Assembly: GCA_964036195.1 (NCBI GenBank)
Contig: OZ038457.1
Span: 15,341,147-15,405,146, forward strand
Reading direction: 5' to 3'
Length of the DNA stretch: 64,000 nucleotides
From: Sphaerolaimus hirsutus
Taxonomy: Eukaryota > Nematoda > Chromadorea > Monhysterida > Sphaerolaimidae
Part shown: one piece after another, positions 30,834-43,600 of the stretch
Layout of the letters: each line of letters opens with the position of its first letter
Position numbering within the stretch: position 1 is the first letter of the stretch
Notes under the pieces: model-generated
The model's database searches: none
Told to the model about the DNA's origin: nothing
The model's input: only the letters and a program-made list of their open reading frames with translations
Made by a program: the position numbers and the translations under genes

Positions 30834-33125
30834 CGCATGCGCTCGGCTATTTTGGTTGGCGCTGGAGTCTAGGTGCATGTCGTAAGCATGTTCTAGCTGG
30901 GCGGCACCGTGCCGCGCTGCGTGATGGGCTGCGCCGCTAAGTGCCACTGGTTGCTGTTGCTGCCCTGCTGCTTGGTATTTAGAGTTGCCGATTTGTCAAT
31001 GGGGTGGATCTGAATGCTGATTGTGATTAAGTGCTGCGACTGTATCCCGCGAAAAGTGTCAGAAAATTGCCTCTGCGTTCAAACATATTTTATAATCTCT
31101 ATTTTATAATGTCTATTTTATTTTCTAAAAAAATGGAAGTATCCCAGCAGCCATATACCAATAATTAGAGCAGGAGTACGCCTAATTAACATTAAATATG
31201 TGGCTATCTTAAAATACCTAAAGATTTGCGTATCCATCATCCATCATCCATTCACTGTGTATGTAATTAACTTGATTCAAATACTCGACTTACTGTACGC
31301 GCGGTAGTATTGCAATTACTCGTTTCTTCAGCACATAAGCGTAATTAGCGCTCTTTTACAACGGTAAAATGGATTCGCAAATCGCCGAGCTCAAACCGGT
31401 TCAGCCTATTGAAAAAAAAACTGGTTCACTGTACATCTATTCTAAACGCATTCGCACTGATGGTAAATAATGCTTTCAATCCTTCGATCAGCGGATTATC
31501 CACATAAATCAAATACAAAAATCAGAACAATGTGGACCGAATGGAATACATTAGTCCGCAATTATCGCGAATGCTTTTTATGCGATGACAAATCAAGACA
31601 AGATTAAAAAGTGATCTGCGCATGGCGGGGCCACAATGGCCGTGATCCAAGTTGAAAACAACGGGTGAAAAACTCATCCGACAAGATTAGTCGGTACGAT
31701 TTTGACAGTAGGCGCCTATGTGTCGGGTCGGAGATTATTTCAATTATGCGATACAATTATTATCTGCACAACATTTTGGGGGCGGCTGGAGCAGATCCCA
31801 TGACAGGACCTAACCTTTGCCCGCGCACTATTATCGGCTGTTCACGCCGGCGCGTTCATGGCGCTACGCACGCGCCAAGGTTTGCCGCGCCATTAATTAA
31901 TTTGATAGAAAATTGATTAATGAAGATACCTCACAAGCGGAAAATTCGTCATCAGTCATGGGGGGGCGGTGGTCACCTTGCAGCGGCAGCTATGCAGTCA
32001 CAACTGCGGTCTAGCCGCACAAAGAGCTCCAATTATCATAGTAAAATCGTCTGGCGCCGGCCGCTTCGCAACGCTACCGCCGGGCGGACTGGCGGGCGGC
32101 GCGACCGAGCGTGATTCGTCCACCTTTCGCCATGTTATCTATCCTATTGACGAGTGCGCGACTAGTGCGCTCCAAAAAGGCGGTCAAGTAGGCCGAATGC
32201 AGTCGGCCGCGCGCGCGCACACCCACCAAACGGCAACAACGGCGGCGCGCGCGTGCAGTAGTCGGTCCGGCGGCCGTGCCGCTGCAGTCGGGCCGTACCT
32301 GTGCGACGTCGGCGACCACGCCGTCACTACGTGGCGCGCCGTGACGCCGCCGCGCGTCTTGCCGCAGAGGCGGCGAAGCGCGTGCGCCGTCGGTGGTGGA
32401 TGCGGCGCGGCACAAAGCTGGTACCAACACTGCTGCCTGTCGAACCACAGCTGTAATTTAAGCAAGTTCTCTAGATAAGCCAAAGATTCGACGCATGACA
32501 ATTGCTGCTGGTACCGTGTCAACGACACGGGCGTAAAATCAAACGTTTGCGGTGTTGTAATGCGACGATCACCATATAAATAGGTAGCAGTTCCGTTTGT
32601 GCGCTGTCTGCGCGAAATGGCAAAATGGCAGGTGCAACGATAAACTGCGCTGCTGACCGGCGCTCCATTGACCAACCAAACCAATTCGTTTGTAATGAAG
32701 CGCGGGACAAAAGAACGACGGACAGTCTGTGCTGGAGCGAGAAACGGTCGTAGTAAGCGTCCATTATGGAAACGCACATCGCGGCAAAGTTTGAATGTTG
32801 CAGAAATGCTGCCAACTGTTGCAGTCGCGCTGGCATGCGACTCGACCAATGAATCGATGGACTGGCGCGCACAAATACGTAAAATCGTTATTTCTACTAA
32901 ATAGCGGCGAATGTTGACGTAAAAATGCGTACATGGTGGCGCAAGTGCGTAATATTAAGGTAATGGTATATATTTGCAGAAGTGAGGCAGTTAAAAAGGG
33001 CCATCCTGCAGTGGACTGGCGCGCAACTCGGCCGCGGCGATCAGCAACATTCGGACACTCGCACTCAGCCCCGTCGCCGCACCGTCGCCCACACGCCCCC
33101 CGTGTGCGTCACACAATCGCCACTA
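30834..33125. other. Intergenic region with a GC- and CpG-rich block
   Basis: 31950-32420 and 32995-33125 are much richer in G+C and CpG than the surroundings. On the minus strand 32849-32184 is open for 221 codons and ends in Arg/Ala-rich low complexity; an overlapping frame (32872-32519) is also open. I recognise no family in either. A CpG-island promoter, a short unknown gene or a decayed transposon are all possible. Nothing is seen in 30960-31900. Confidence 0.3.
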
Positions 33126-33133
33126 CAGTGGAC

Positions 33134-33659
33134 AATAGTTGTTAAAACGTATTTACATTTACTCGATAAATACGTATACTCGCGTACTGCGTAAATACTT
33201 TTACGTTTCCCCCCGAAAAAAATACTGGTACTCACATACTTGCGTACTTTTTGAATGAAAGTACGCGAGTACAGAAAACGTGTTTTAAGGGGACAGATAA
33301 TGCCATTTTGCCATACAGAAAGTGACTAACATAGGAAATTTTCCTAAGAAATACTTATGAGGTGAGAAAAACACACATTTTTGATGTATTTCAGAGTAAA
33401 CATTGAAAACACCAATTTGTGAGAAAAATACTCACTTTTACGTTTTCTGTGAGAAAAAAACAACCCATTTTTAATTTTTCCACGGAAAAAATACTCCTTT
33501 TTACGTTTTATCGGGAAAAAAAGTATTTTACTCACATTTTACGCAGTGTAAAAGTAAAAAGAAAATACTTTACGTTTGCTGTACTCAAGTGTGAGTAAAA
33601 TAAAAATACTTTACGTTTAGGTTTACTTTTAAAAAAGTTCAGTATTTTTCACAACTCTG
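33134..33659. mobile_element. hAT-like MITE, GTAAACGTA-rich (CAGAGTTGT family)
   Basis: Flanked by an exact 8-bp duplication CAGTGGAC (33126-33133 and 33660-33667). Left end AATAGTTGTTAAAACG, right end CACAACTCTG. The interior is a mosaic of TACTCAC and AAAGTAAACGTA-like motifs. Confidence 0.8.
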
Positions 33660-33667
33660 CAGTGGAC

Positions 33668-36130
33668 ATGTTCGAGTGTTCACCGGCCACACACACCGTA
33701 ATACAGCATGCTCAGTCGGCCATTCAGATTTTGTGACGTTTATAAAAAAATTACTGAAATGTTGGCAGAAACGCGCTCGATGGGTTTCGGAAGTGGGCGA
33801 ACGAATTGTTTTAAAAACAGGGCAACACCATATCGATTGTGAATTGGAAGAAAGTTTGGAGTTTGATTAGTAGTCTCTCATACCAACACTCCCGTAAATT
33901 TACATTTCCCGGGCTACCTAACGCATGTAAAACAACATGTTTGAAAGTCAACTTTCAGTCATGCGACCTTGACATAAATTCCGGTGGTGCAAAACTTTGA
34001 GTGCACACATTCCGAGTGACTCTACATGATTTACAATACTACGTGCAATGCGCAATTAAAATTCTGAATTTTGCGCGCTTAGTGTGGAAGCTACAGCGGC
34101 AAGCAGGGAAGTGCTGAATGTTCATGCACGTGTAGCTGCGAGTGCGCAGCGGCCAGCGCTGTAGTTGATTTTTGCATCCGCATAGTGTACAGTAGCTCAA
34201 AACGACTATCCAATTAAATATGCATGTAACTGCATGTGAAATAAAATAGCCAACAGATTCTATGACATCACTCCTGCTTATCGAATGCCTTCGATGGCAT
34301 ACCGTCTCGAAAAAGTTCTTGTTGTTCGATGTTTTTTTCTTCCAATACGACTTCTTGAATTTCGAATTTTTCCAAAGTTTTTCCATAGTTTTAAAATTTA
34401 GTTTGTGAATTTTCGAATCTTTTTGAATACTTTTTAAATCTTTTTGAGCACTTTCCGATTTTTTCCCACAATTATGAAGTGACAAAATTGAATCTAGGCA
34501 CTATGGATCCAATCAAGCGCATATTTTCCCCATGCGACCAAAATTACTGCAACACAGAGAGATATCTATTTACAGAGGCTGGACTTACTGACATCTACAT
34601 GAAATTTCACAATGTCTTTAGTGTAATTAACATTTAAAATTTTTTTGTTGTGTTAAATAGATTACAACAATCTTGCCATATCGCGCAGCAACAGTATTGG
34701 GGGGGGATAATTCAAGGGTATTTCGAGGAAATATAGTATATATGTACAATTTCCGTTTCCATAATACAAAGCAGTGATGAGCTGATAAGGTTCCCATCTC
34801 TAGGCTCGGTCAGTAGACTCAATAAAATTACTCGACTGTTTTATTTTACTCCGTAGACAACAATCGCTGTAAAATTCATAACATCATGCCATGAAGAAAC
34901 AAAGGAAGTGACACTAGCAGAAAAAGACGCGGTGTTGACTGATATTTACATATACAGATTTCGAATGTTCATGTTCAAACCATATTTACATTCAGTGTAA
35001 TATTCAACCTGTGTGGGTGTTGAAAATAATTCGCGAATGAAGTAAACATATCGATAGCAACGAAAAAATCAGACTAGGCACTAAAGGTAGAAATTCTAAA
35101 GAATCGATGAGTATATTTTAAACGAAACACCTGCAGACACCACAGAAATAGTGTTAACCAAAAGCTCAAAACGAAGGTGTTGAAGAAAACAGCGCAATCA
35201 TATTTCGTTTGCTTAAATTAAAATTCAGGTATTTACAATATGAATTCCCTTCTGCGACTGGCATTAGCAAGCATAAACAACAAAAATGTGTTAGAAATCT
35301 GTAATAATTTTTGTATTTGATCTAGCGACAAAAGTAAATCAAGTTGGTGCATTCGATTCGCTGGTGGTGGAATCGGGTAGTGCTTCTTGTTGAGTTTTGG
35401 CCTGAATAGGGAGATGATACTTGCAGTTACAGCGTTGTATTTACTTTTACATAGGATTCAGACACATCGAGATACCTTGTCATGTAAACCCGCTAATCAT
35501 GTAGAACCACCAGTCATGTTATTCTACCTGCTGGTAATCTATCTGTGGCGTACATGACTTGTGGGCAGTGTATTAGTGGTGGACATAGATGATCATATAA
35601 ATATAAATAGCACCTCCAAGACACCACGTCAGATAGTCACAATCAGCACACACATAATTCATGTGTACCGCTTGGCAGTGTAGAGTAACACAGCACACAC
35701 ATGGTGTTTGGTGACAGGGGTTGGGAGTAGGGATGGCCGAAAAAGTATTTTTTTCAATGCAAGGTTTTTTTAAAAATAAAACGTTTTTTATTTTAAAAAC
35801 CTTTGAAAACCCCCCTGGGTCATCCCTAGTTGTGAGGGTATTTATATGGTCATGTATGCCCGCCACCAAAACCTTGCCCGCTAGTCATGCCCTTTACATT
35901 ACTACTGGGTTGGATTGGAATACATGACTTAGGGGTTTACATGACTAGTGGGTTTACATGACTACAGGCACAGGTAAATTTTTTCAAACAACATTGAGTA
36001 CCATAAATATATCCAAGGTTGTTTAAAATGAGCCTGTGTCATCACTAATCTAAACCCACCACTCATCTAGACCTGGCACTTATCTACATCTATCCATTCC
36101 TTCTATATCCATGAAATGTGCACTGCCAGC
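33668..36130. other. Intergenic, no gene recognised
   Basis: AT-rich. It contains a 101-bp hAT-like MITE at 35728-35828 (TAGGGATGG...CATCCCTA, flanks GTTGGGAG/GTTGTGAG, 7 of 8 matching). Near 35500-35560, 35910-35965 and 36040-36085, CATGACT/CATGTAAACC-type phrases repeat. No exon of a known family was found. Confidence 0.45.
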
Positions 36131-36811
36131 TGGGTTGGCAAACGATTTTTTAAAAGCTATTTAAAAAAAATTCCGATTAAAAAAAAATCGCAGCCCCTGC
36201 GCCGATTTAAAAAAAAAATCGCTTGGGAAATTTTTTGGTAATCATGCATACTAGGTAAAATGCAAAAATTTTGCGCGCATGCGCGCAGTTTCATGCAAGC
36301 AATCCACCAATTGCTTTTTTCATGGCTTTTACAAGCAATTTGGTGGTGTAGTACCCATTTCTGTGTGCTTTTAAGCATGTGAGGTAGGCTGTGAATCATT
36401 CGGGGGAAGTATACATTGTTTTGCTATGTGTTTTCATATCACACGCGAATGGAAATGCATCCATGTTCACTAAAAAAAAGTGATTTTTATTGTGTTCTCA
36501 TCAAAAACATGCAATTTCTGCAAACATAATTGCAAATGGTCGCTGAAATTTTATTCACGCAGCAAATATAACAATTTTATTACTTTTAAATATCAAAATC
36601 ACTGACTTTTAAGCTTTTCCACAGCTCGACAGTACTCATATTACCACAGAAAGAATAACTGTGCACTGCCTATCAATTTAAATGTCTTTTATTCCCTCAG
36701 AGGCGATTTTTGAGATAAATGGGACTAATTTTGACCCCAGCGATTTTCAATAAAAAGTCGATTTTTTATAAATCGGGGTCGTTAAAAAAAATCGATTTTT
36801 TTCCAACCCTA
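36131..36811. mobile_element. hAT-like MITE with AAAAATCGATTT interior
   Basis: TGGGTTGGC and CCAACCCTA are flanked by an exact 8-bp repeat CTGCCAGC (36123-36130 and 36812-36819). Terminal blocks of AAAAAATCG and inverse; the central 400 bp is unique and includes TGCGCGCATGCGCGCA. Its termini match 21471-21784 and 39904-40056. Confidence 0.85.
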
Positions 36812-37099
36812 CTGCCAGCAGCGGCAGACTTGAACACATGCATGCACACAGTTGCCACCATGATTGCTGCGCAGTACATGTATGCGCATGCATCATAATC
36901 ACAAAATTGCATAAAATGCTGGCCAGGTACACTCGGTGAGCTTTTTTTGTGTGTGGGCAGTGCACATTGCATGATGTCTGTGGGGTATAGATTGGTAGTG
37001 GGTGAATATTTTATAAATGTGTGCCAGGTCCAGATGAATAGCGGGTTTAGATGAGTAGCGGCGTGGCGAGCTGAAGTCATATATTTAGATAGGAAACAG

Positions 37100-37582
37100 A
37101 CCCTGGCGGCAGTGGTCGAGTCTACAGCTGGGAGCTCCGGACCGGCTGCAACCCCGCCAGAATGCACCTGCCCGGGGGGAGCCGTGGCGCTGGTGTTGCC
37201 ATTGTTGCCACCAGCGGCGTCAGCGCTCGCACTCGCACCTGCTTTGAACAAATCAAAACTACAATTAAAGAGAATTATTTATTACAAATGGTACATATTT
37301 ATGTGTAACAAGTTTGAGGTTGGCGAAAGAGACACGAGAAAATCTTATAATCCCAACATATAAAAGAACAGGCTCTATGAGCTGAAAAACTGCAGACAAG
37401 CGAAGCCCCATCGCATTATACTTTCGTCCCATCAAGGTAATGTTGTAAACGTAGCGAACAGTCTTTCGAAAACATAAAAGGGGGTATTGTGAACAGCTTC
37501 CATATGTCAAAACGACGCACCAAGGGCGTGCGGCGGCTGTTGTCGAGGGGATGGTTGCCGTAGCTGCTGTGTTCCCTGTCGC

Positions 37583-37619
<37 letters not shown>

Positions 37620-40600
37620 GCTGTTGTTGTTGTTGCTGTTGTTGTTGTTGCTGCGGCTGGCTCTGTTGCGGCTGGTGCATGCCACCGGCAGCAGCCTGGG
37701 GCTGCGACAGCAAACCCGCAGCGGCGATCTGCCCACCGGCTAGCATGCTCTGTATAACCCGGGCGTATTCCTCGTTTGTCAGCTGTATGCCCACATTAGC
37801 GTTGGTCGAATTGCTCGACGGGTGCGTACCGGTGCCCAATGTGAACGGCACTGAGACCTGCATTCAGATTTCACCTTGAGTTCAAACGGGATTCCGGTAG
37901 CGATTCCTGATAATTTAATTCAGATTCCGAAAATTTTCAAGTCCAAATCCCCATAAAATTTCCCAATCCCGGATCTGCAAAATAACTTTTTGGCAATGAG
38001 AAATGTGAATGGAAACCTCCAGTACAGTGTGCATGTTACGCCACTTCTCTTGCATCGATGTGTGTTTTTAGACCATTTTTTAAAAAATTTCTGAGAAAAA
38101 CCCCGAATACCAGAACTTGTCCAAAATTCCGATTCTGATCTCGACACATTTTAAGGTAAAATTCCAATCCGTTAGAACCCCAATTCCATCCGCAATCACA
38201 CACATTCAATTGGTGACACAAGTGATTAATGAGACGAACATGTAGGGTGGCAGACGGTACGGCCTTGCGGTAAACCGTACGGTACGGTAAATTTTCCATT
38301 TTGCGGTAAACGGTACGGTACGGTAAATCTTAAATTTTGCGGTAAACGGTACGGTACGGTAAATCTGAAAAGTGCGGTACGCGGTACGGTACGGTACGGT
38401 AAATTTCCGATTGTCAGAAATGTATCAATGCCGGACTACAGACAACTTTTACTTCATAAATTGACACCAAATTCAATGACACAATTTAATAAATGGAGTT
38501 AAGAACACAATAACAGTATGATGACACACAATTACATTACCCACAATGTAGGGGCTCAATATATAGTTAGAAGGAAGAAAATGAAGAAAAATTGCTAAAA
38601 GTGGGTGAAAAATTGCTAAAAGTAAGTGCAATTTACACTTTAAGAGTGTGTTGAAATGAAAGGGCTTCAAATCAGGAAAACAGTGTTGTGAAATTTGCGC
38701 GCTTGCGCGTCAAAATTTCAAAACACTACATTAATTGTCATCAATAAATTGGCATATTTAAGGTAAATCTAAGTAAAATTTACCGCATTTTCTGCGGTAA
38801 ATGAGTGCGGTACGCGGTACGGTAAATTTTGGAAAATGCGGTACGCGGTACGGTACGGTAAATTTCTAAAAGTGCGGTAAATGGTACGGTACGGTAAATT
38901 TCCCAAAAATGCGGTACGGTACGGTAAATTCTGCCACCCTACGAACATGCGAGCCGGCCTGCTGTTGTTGCTGCTGCTGGTGGTGCTGCACGGCGGCAAT
39001 GAGTCCATGTGGTATGGGGGTGGTCCGCGGCGTGGTCAAAGGGCTGCTCAGCGCCGACACGTGCGCCAGCGGCGAGATGATGCCCGACAGAATGGGGCTG
39101 CATTGCGTGATGGTCGCCTGCGCCGCCCCCGCCTGCATCGATGTGCTAGGCAAATTGTGCTGGGCGACATTGCTGCCGGAGCTCGCTGGCACTGCGCTCA
39201 TTTGAACCTGAATGCGGGATTGAAATCAGCGAGCAATGGATTGATGGCGGGAACTACAGAGAAGTCCCAGACAGTGTAAAGTAAACTGTCAAATGTCATG
39301 TAAAATGTCAATCAAAAAAAAAGAAGAGTTTATTACTGAACTTTGCGTGACAATTGTGTTTACTTTACATTCTCATGACAATTGACACTTTACCTTACAT
39401 TTGTCATGAAAATTGACACTTTGCATGGTATTTTACATGAAATTTGACACTTTTACTTCACACGTTACAGTGTCTGAAAATGGCACCAGGAAGTTACCTT
39501 GGTGACTTGTTGATGCGCAGCGGGCGCCGACTGTATGACCACCTGACCGGACGCGTGCAGCAGCTGGCCAGTGTCCGAGATGAACAGAGTGGGCAGGCCG
39601 CCCATCGCCGTCAGTATAGTGCCCGTATGCGTCTGTATGTGCGTGTGCGCCGGCGGCTGCATGCCCGGCGGCCGGCCGGTGGACGAGTGCGCCGCGTGGT
39701 CCGGATGCACCATGGTGACGGACACGCCCGGCACGCTGGTGCTCAGCGCGATGCTGGCCGCGTTGGTGCCATGCACAGACGAACCCGTTGACATTATACC
39801 GAGTGTGGAGCTGGTCGATGGCGGCAGTACTTGGACGCACGGCGACGGCGCGCTGCGAAGTGACCTTGCAGTCGAGTACAAGAAAAAAGATAACAGATGT
39901 CAGTAGGGTTGGAAAAATATATTTTTCAAACGCCTTGATTAAATGTTTACTATGTCTACCTGAAATTTTGCGTTTTGATTTTTAAAAATCAGTTTCCCCC
40001 CTGTGATCAAAAAATCAGATAAAAAATCGGTTGAAAAAAATCAAGGGCCATCCCTAGATGTCAGTCAAAAAGCGCACCTTTGTTGATCTGAGTGAGTCAC
40101 ACTTTTCGTAGCCGTCACGGGTCTAGGCACGACAATCTGGTGCTGGTCCGGTGTCGGTGCTGTTACAAAATTCTTCACCGGAGACCGCACACCGAACATG
40201 TTCCCGCTGGACGCGTCGTCGCTCCGGTCCGGCATGGACACCTTTTCCGTGCTGTTCCGACTAGAGTTCAAGGGTGTTGAGGGGGCTTCGCTTTTCATAG
40301 TCTGCCGCTCTTTGACAGAATTGAGCACCTTTGAGAAGCTGATTACCTGGAAAATGATACACAGGTACTCAGGGGTAACGAATGAGCGGGGGTTAGGGGT
40401 TGGGGGTTAACCTGTCCGGTGGCGGTGGTGAATTTTGTCGGACTGGATTGCGATGAACCACCACTGCCTCTCAGCACGAAAGCACCAGCGGAACTACCGT
40501 TTCCAGCGGATGAGAACACGCCAGGCGCCGCACCTAGAAACGACAACACCCACTGATGAAAAGTTACAAGGTTGAGTTGTTAGGCTAGAGAAATGCAGAT

Positions 40601-43600
40601 CTAACCGGGTTTGCTGGCGCCCGGCGACCTGTTCATACGCGTCGCGCCCGATATAAGATTCGTGGACGGCGGCAATATTGATGCGCGCGTGGTCCCGGTA
40701 GGAGTCGCTGCGTACAGACGTGAGTGTGGTCGCGGCACGGCACGGCAGAAACGTACAAACCACAATAGCAAAACCCACTCGTCGGTGACAGTCCCTTGTG
40801 CGTCTCAGACACACCGGCAACCCCCAGGTGCTGTTGTTTGGCCGCGCCGCCCTGCTGCTGTTGTTGTCGCTGCTGCTGCGCGGGCGCGGCGCCGGCGGCA
40901 TCGGGAACGGCCACGCCGGCCACAGAGGCGAGTCTGGCCAGCGCGTCTTGTTGCTGTCTTTGGGAGGTGGACGGCTCTACCAGTGACGTGGACAGGTCTC
41001 GCTTTATCTCCTGTATTCGAGCTGCGCGGACGGCAGCTTCACCTCCAGCTGCTGATGGCAGGCACATGCCCAGACCTTTGAGTGAGTGCCGTTTTCGGGA
41101 CTATTTAGGTAAAATTTTAAAAGGCAAGTATACCGGGTGGAGTGCATACTTTGCGTAGAATCCTACCGTAATTTGATGAATAAAATCTTGTGACAAATTT
41201 CGTCATTACTTATTCCATAGTTAAAAAACTAAATATTACAATGAAAAAACCCGTATAATTTTTGGTTCTTTATTGAGATGGTGGGTTATGGTAGGTCTCC
41301 ATACTAAGTGTGATGTCCGCCGGGTATACACAGCTGCAGCAAATTTTACACGGCACCAACCATCGGATTCTTTATTCGTACTGTGTACGGCATCGTCGGA
41401 CGACATGCGCTGGGCGGCGGCCAGCTGCGCCATGTGCCTGTCCACGCCGGCGGTCACCATGCGCACTTCCTCGTTCACGGCGCTGTCGCTAGACTCGACT
41501 GACGCGTGCCGCGATCGCTGCAAAAGGGGACGCACGAAAATAAGGCTGGTTCACAGGGCTCATAGACTCGGACTGGAATTCAAAAATGAGCGAGACTGAG
41601 AAAATATAATTATGTGAACGTAATCTCAGAATAAATAAATAAAATGAAATGTGTTATACAAGGCGGACCACAAAGTATGTATGTGTATAATACTATATAA
41701 TTGAATGAATAAAATCTCGTGATACAGTTCGAAACTAATTTTATCATAGTATCAACGAATTATTATGATGAAAAAACTGTATAATGTTGGTTCATTATTC
41801 AGAAAAGTTATCCATATATGGTAGGTATCCATACTAAGTATCCGCTGAGTATATTTTCAAGAGTCGGTACCTTCAACGGCGGGCCGCCATGTTGCTGCGG
41901 CGTGATGTGCGCAGCGGCAGCGTCGGCGCCCGCAGGGGACAGCCCCACGGGCACTTGGAATCCAGTGTGCGCCGCGTTCACGCTGGGCACCGTGCCAGAA
42001 CTCGGCGGGCCCGGCGACACCATGTCCCCGCTGGCCACCGGCGACAGCCACAGGCCCGTCGAATCCAGCGCAGCCAGATCCGCGTCGTCCTTGGTGATCA
42101 ACGGGCGCGGCATCTGCAGCTCGCCGTTCACCATGGTTAAGATGGACGCTGCGAGATGGATCGCAAACGGTCAGAATTGACATGGCTGACGGTTTACGTA
42201 TATGTTGCAAAAAAAGACCACACTCACGTCTCGTCAGCGTTTTCAACTCGTAGGCATTGAAGACACCCGTGCCCCAAATGCCCTCGCTCGCAGGAAGGCT
42301 ATCTGCGCCGGTAAACAATGTTTAAAAAATGCAAAAAGAGGGCTGAGCCGGGGATTGAACCCGGGACCTCTCGCACCCGAAGCGAGAATCATACCACTAG
42401 ACCACTCAGCCGGACGGAGGTGGCTGCCTAAAGGAGAGATTGGAAATTCAGTTTTTATACGCACTTCCGAGTACAAAAGTCGAACGATACCTTCATGAGG
42501 CACCTATTGAATGAAAATGACGATGATCAAATCAATGTTTCAAGACTTCTTCAACGGGACTATTCCAACGAAAGCTTACAAAAATACATTTCATCATGTT
42601 ATCTGCTTAGGATATAGTCAGTGTCACTTTTGTCTACTGTCGGTTATTCGCTATTTGTGGTCATTGTCTAACTGAAATGACGAGCTTTTCTCAATTACAT
42701 GCTTCACTCGAAAATAAAAACACCTCAACAATTTAGCGCCATCAAAATGATAGCACGCCACGGTAGGGTGGCAGAATTTACCGTACCGTACTGCATTTTT
42801 GGGAAATTTACCGTACCGTTTACCGCACTTTTAGCAATTTACCGTACCGTACCGCGTACCGCATTTTCCTAAAATTTACCGCACCGTACCGCGTACCGCA
42901 CTCATTTACCGCAGAAAATGCGGTAAATTTTATACAGATTGACCTAGGATATGCCAATTTATTGATGACAATTAACGGGGTGTTCTGAAATTTTCTGCAC
43001 GCAAGCGTGCACATTTCACAACATTGTTTTCCTGATTTGAAGCCCTTCCATTTCTGCATGCAATATTGCTATAAGTCATGATTTACAATAGTATAATGTG
43101 TTTATGAAATCAAGCCGTGCACTTCAACATGCTCTTAAGGTGTGAAACATCCCCCTCAATGTATTTATTTTTAATTTAAGCTTATTTGTAGCAGTGATAT
43201 GTTTGATGTATGGTTATTTACCTATTTTCAACTACTTTTCACCTACTTATAGCAATTTAACACCCACTTTTAGCAATTTTTTCTCCATTTCTTCCTTCTA
43301 CATCTTGAATAAGTCTATATATTGAGCCCCTACATTGTGGGTAATGTAATTTTATGTCATCATACTGTTATTGTGTTCTTAAGTCCATTTATCAGATTGT
43401 GTAATTGAATTTGGTGTCAATTTCTGAACTAAAAGTTGTCTGTAGTCTCGCATTGATACATTTCTGACATCAGAAATTTACCGTACCGCGTACCGCACTT
43501 TTCAGATTTAACGTACCATACCGTTTACCACAAAATTGAAGATTTACCGTACCGTACCGTTTACCGCAAAAAGGAAAATTTACCGTACCGTACGGTTTAC

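Noticed and set aside
36766-37100. Extension of the last NFI exon as coding sequence down to 36766
   Set aside because: The frame stays open only by running past a plausible donor near 37105 and into the hAT-like element at 36811.
37507-37757. Poly-valine frame opposite the CAA/CAG tract
   Set aside because: It is the reverse complement of the NFI polyglutamine exon; the glutamine frame has the splice sites and the family context.
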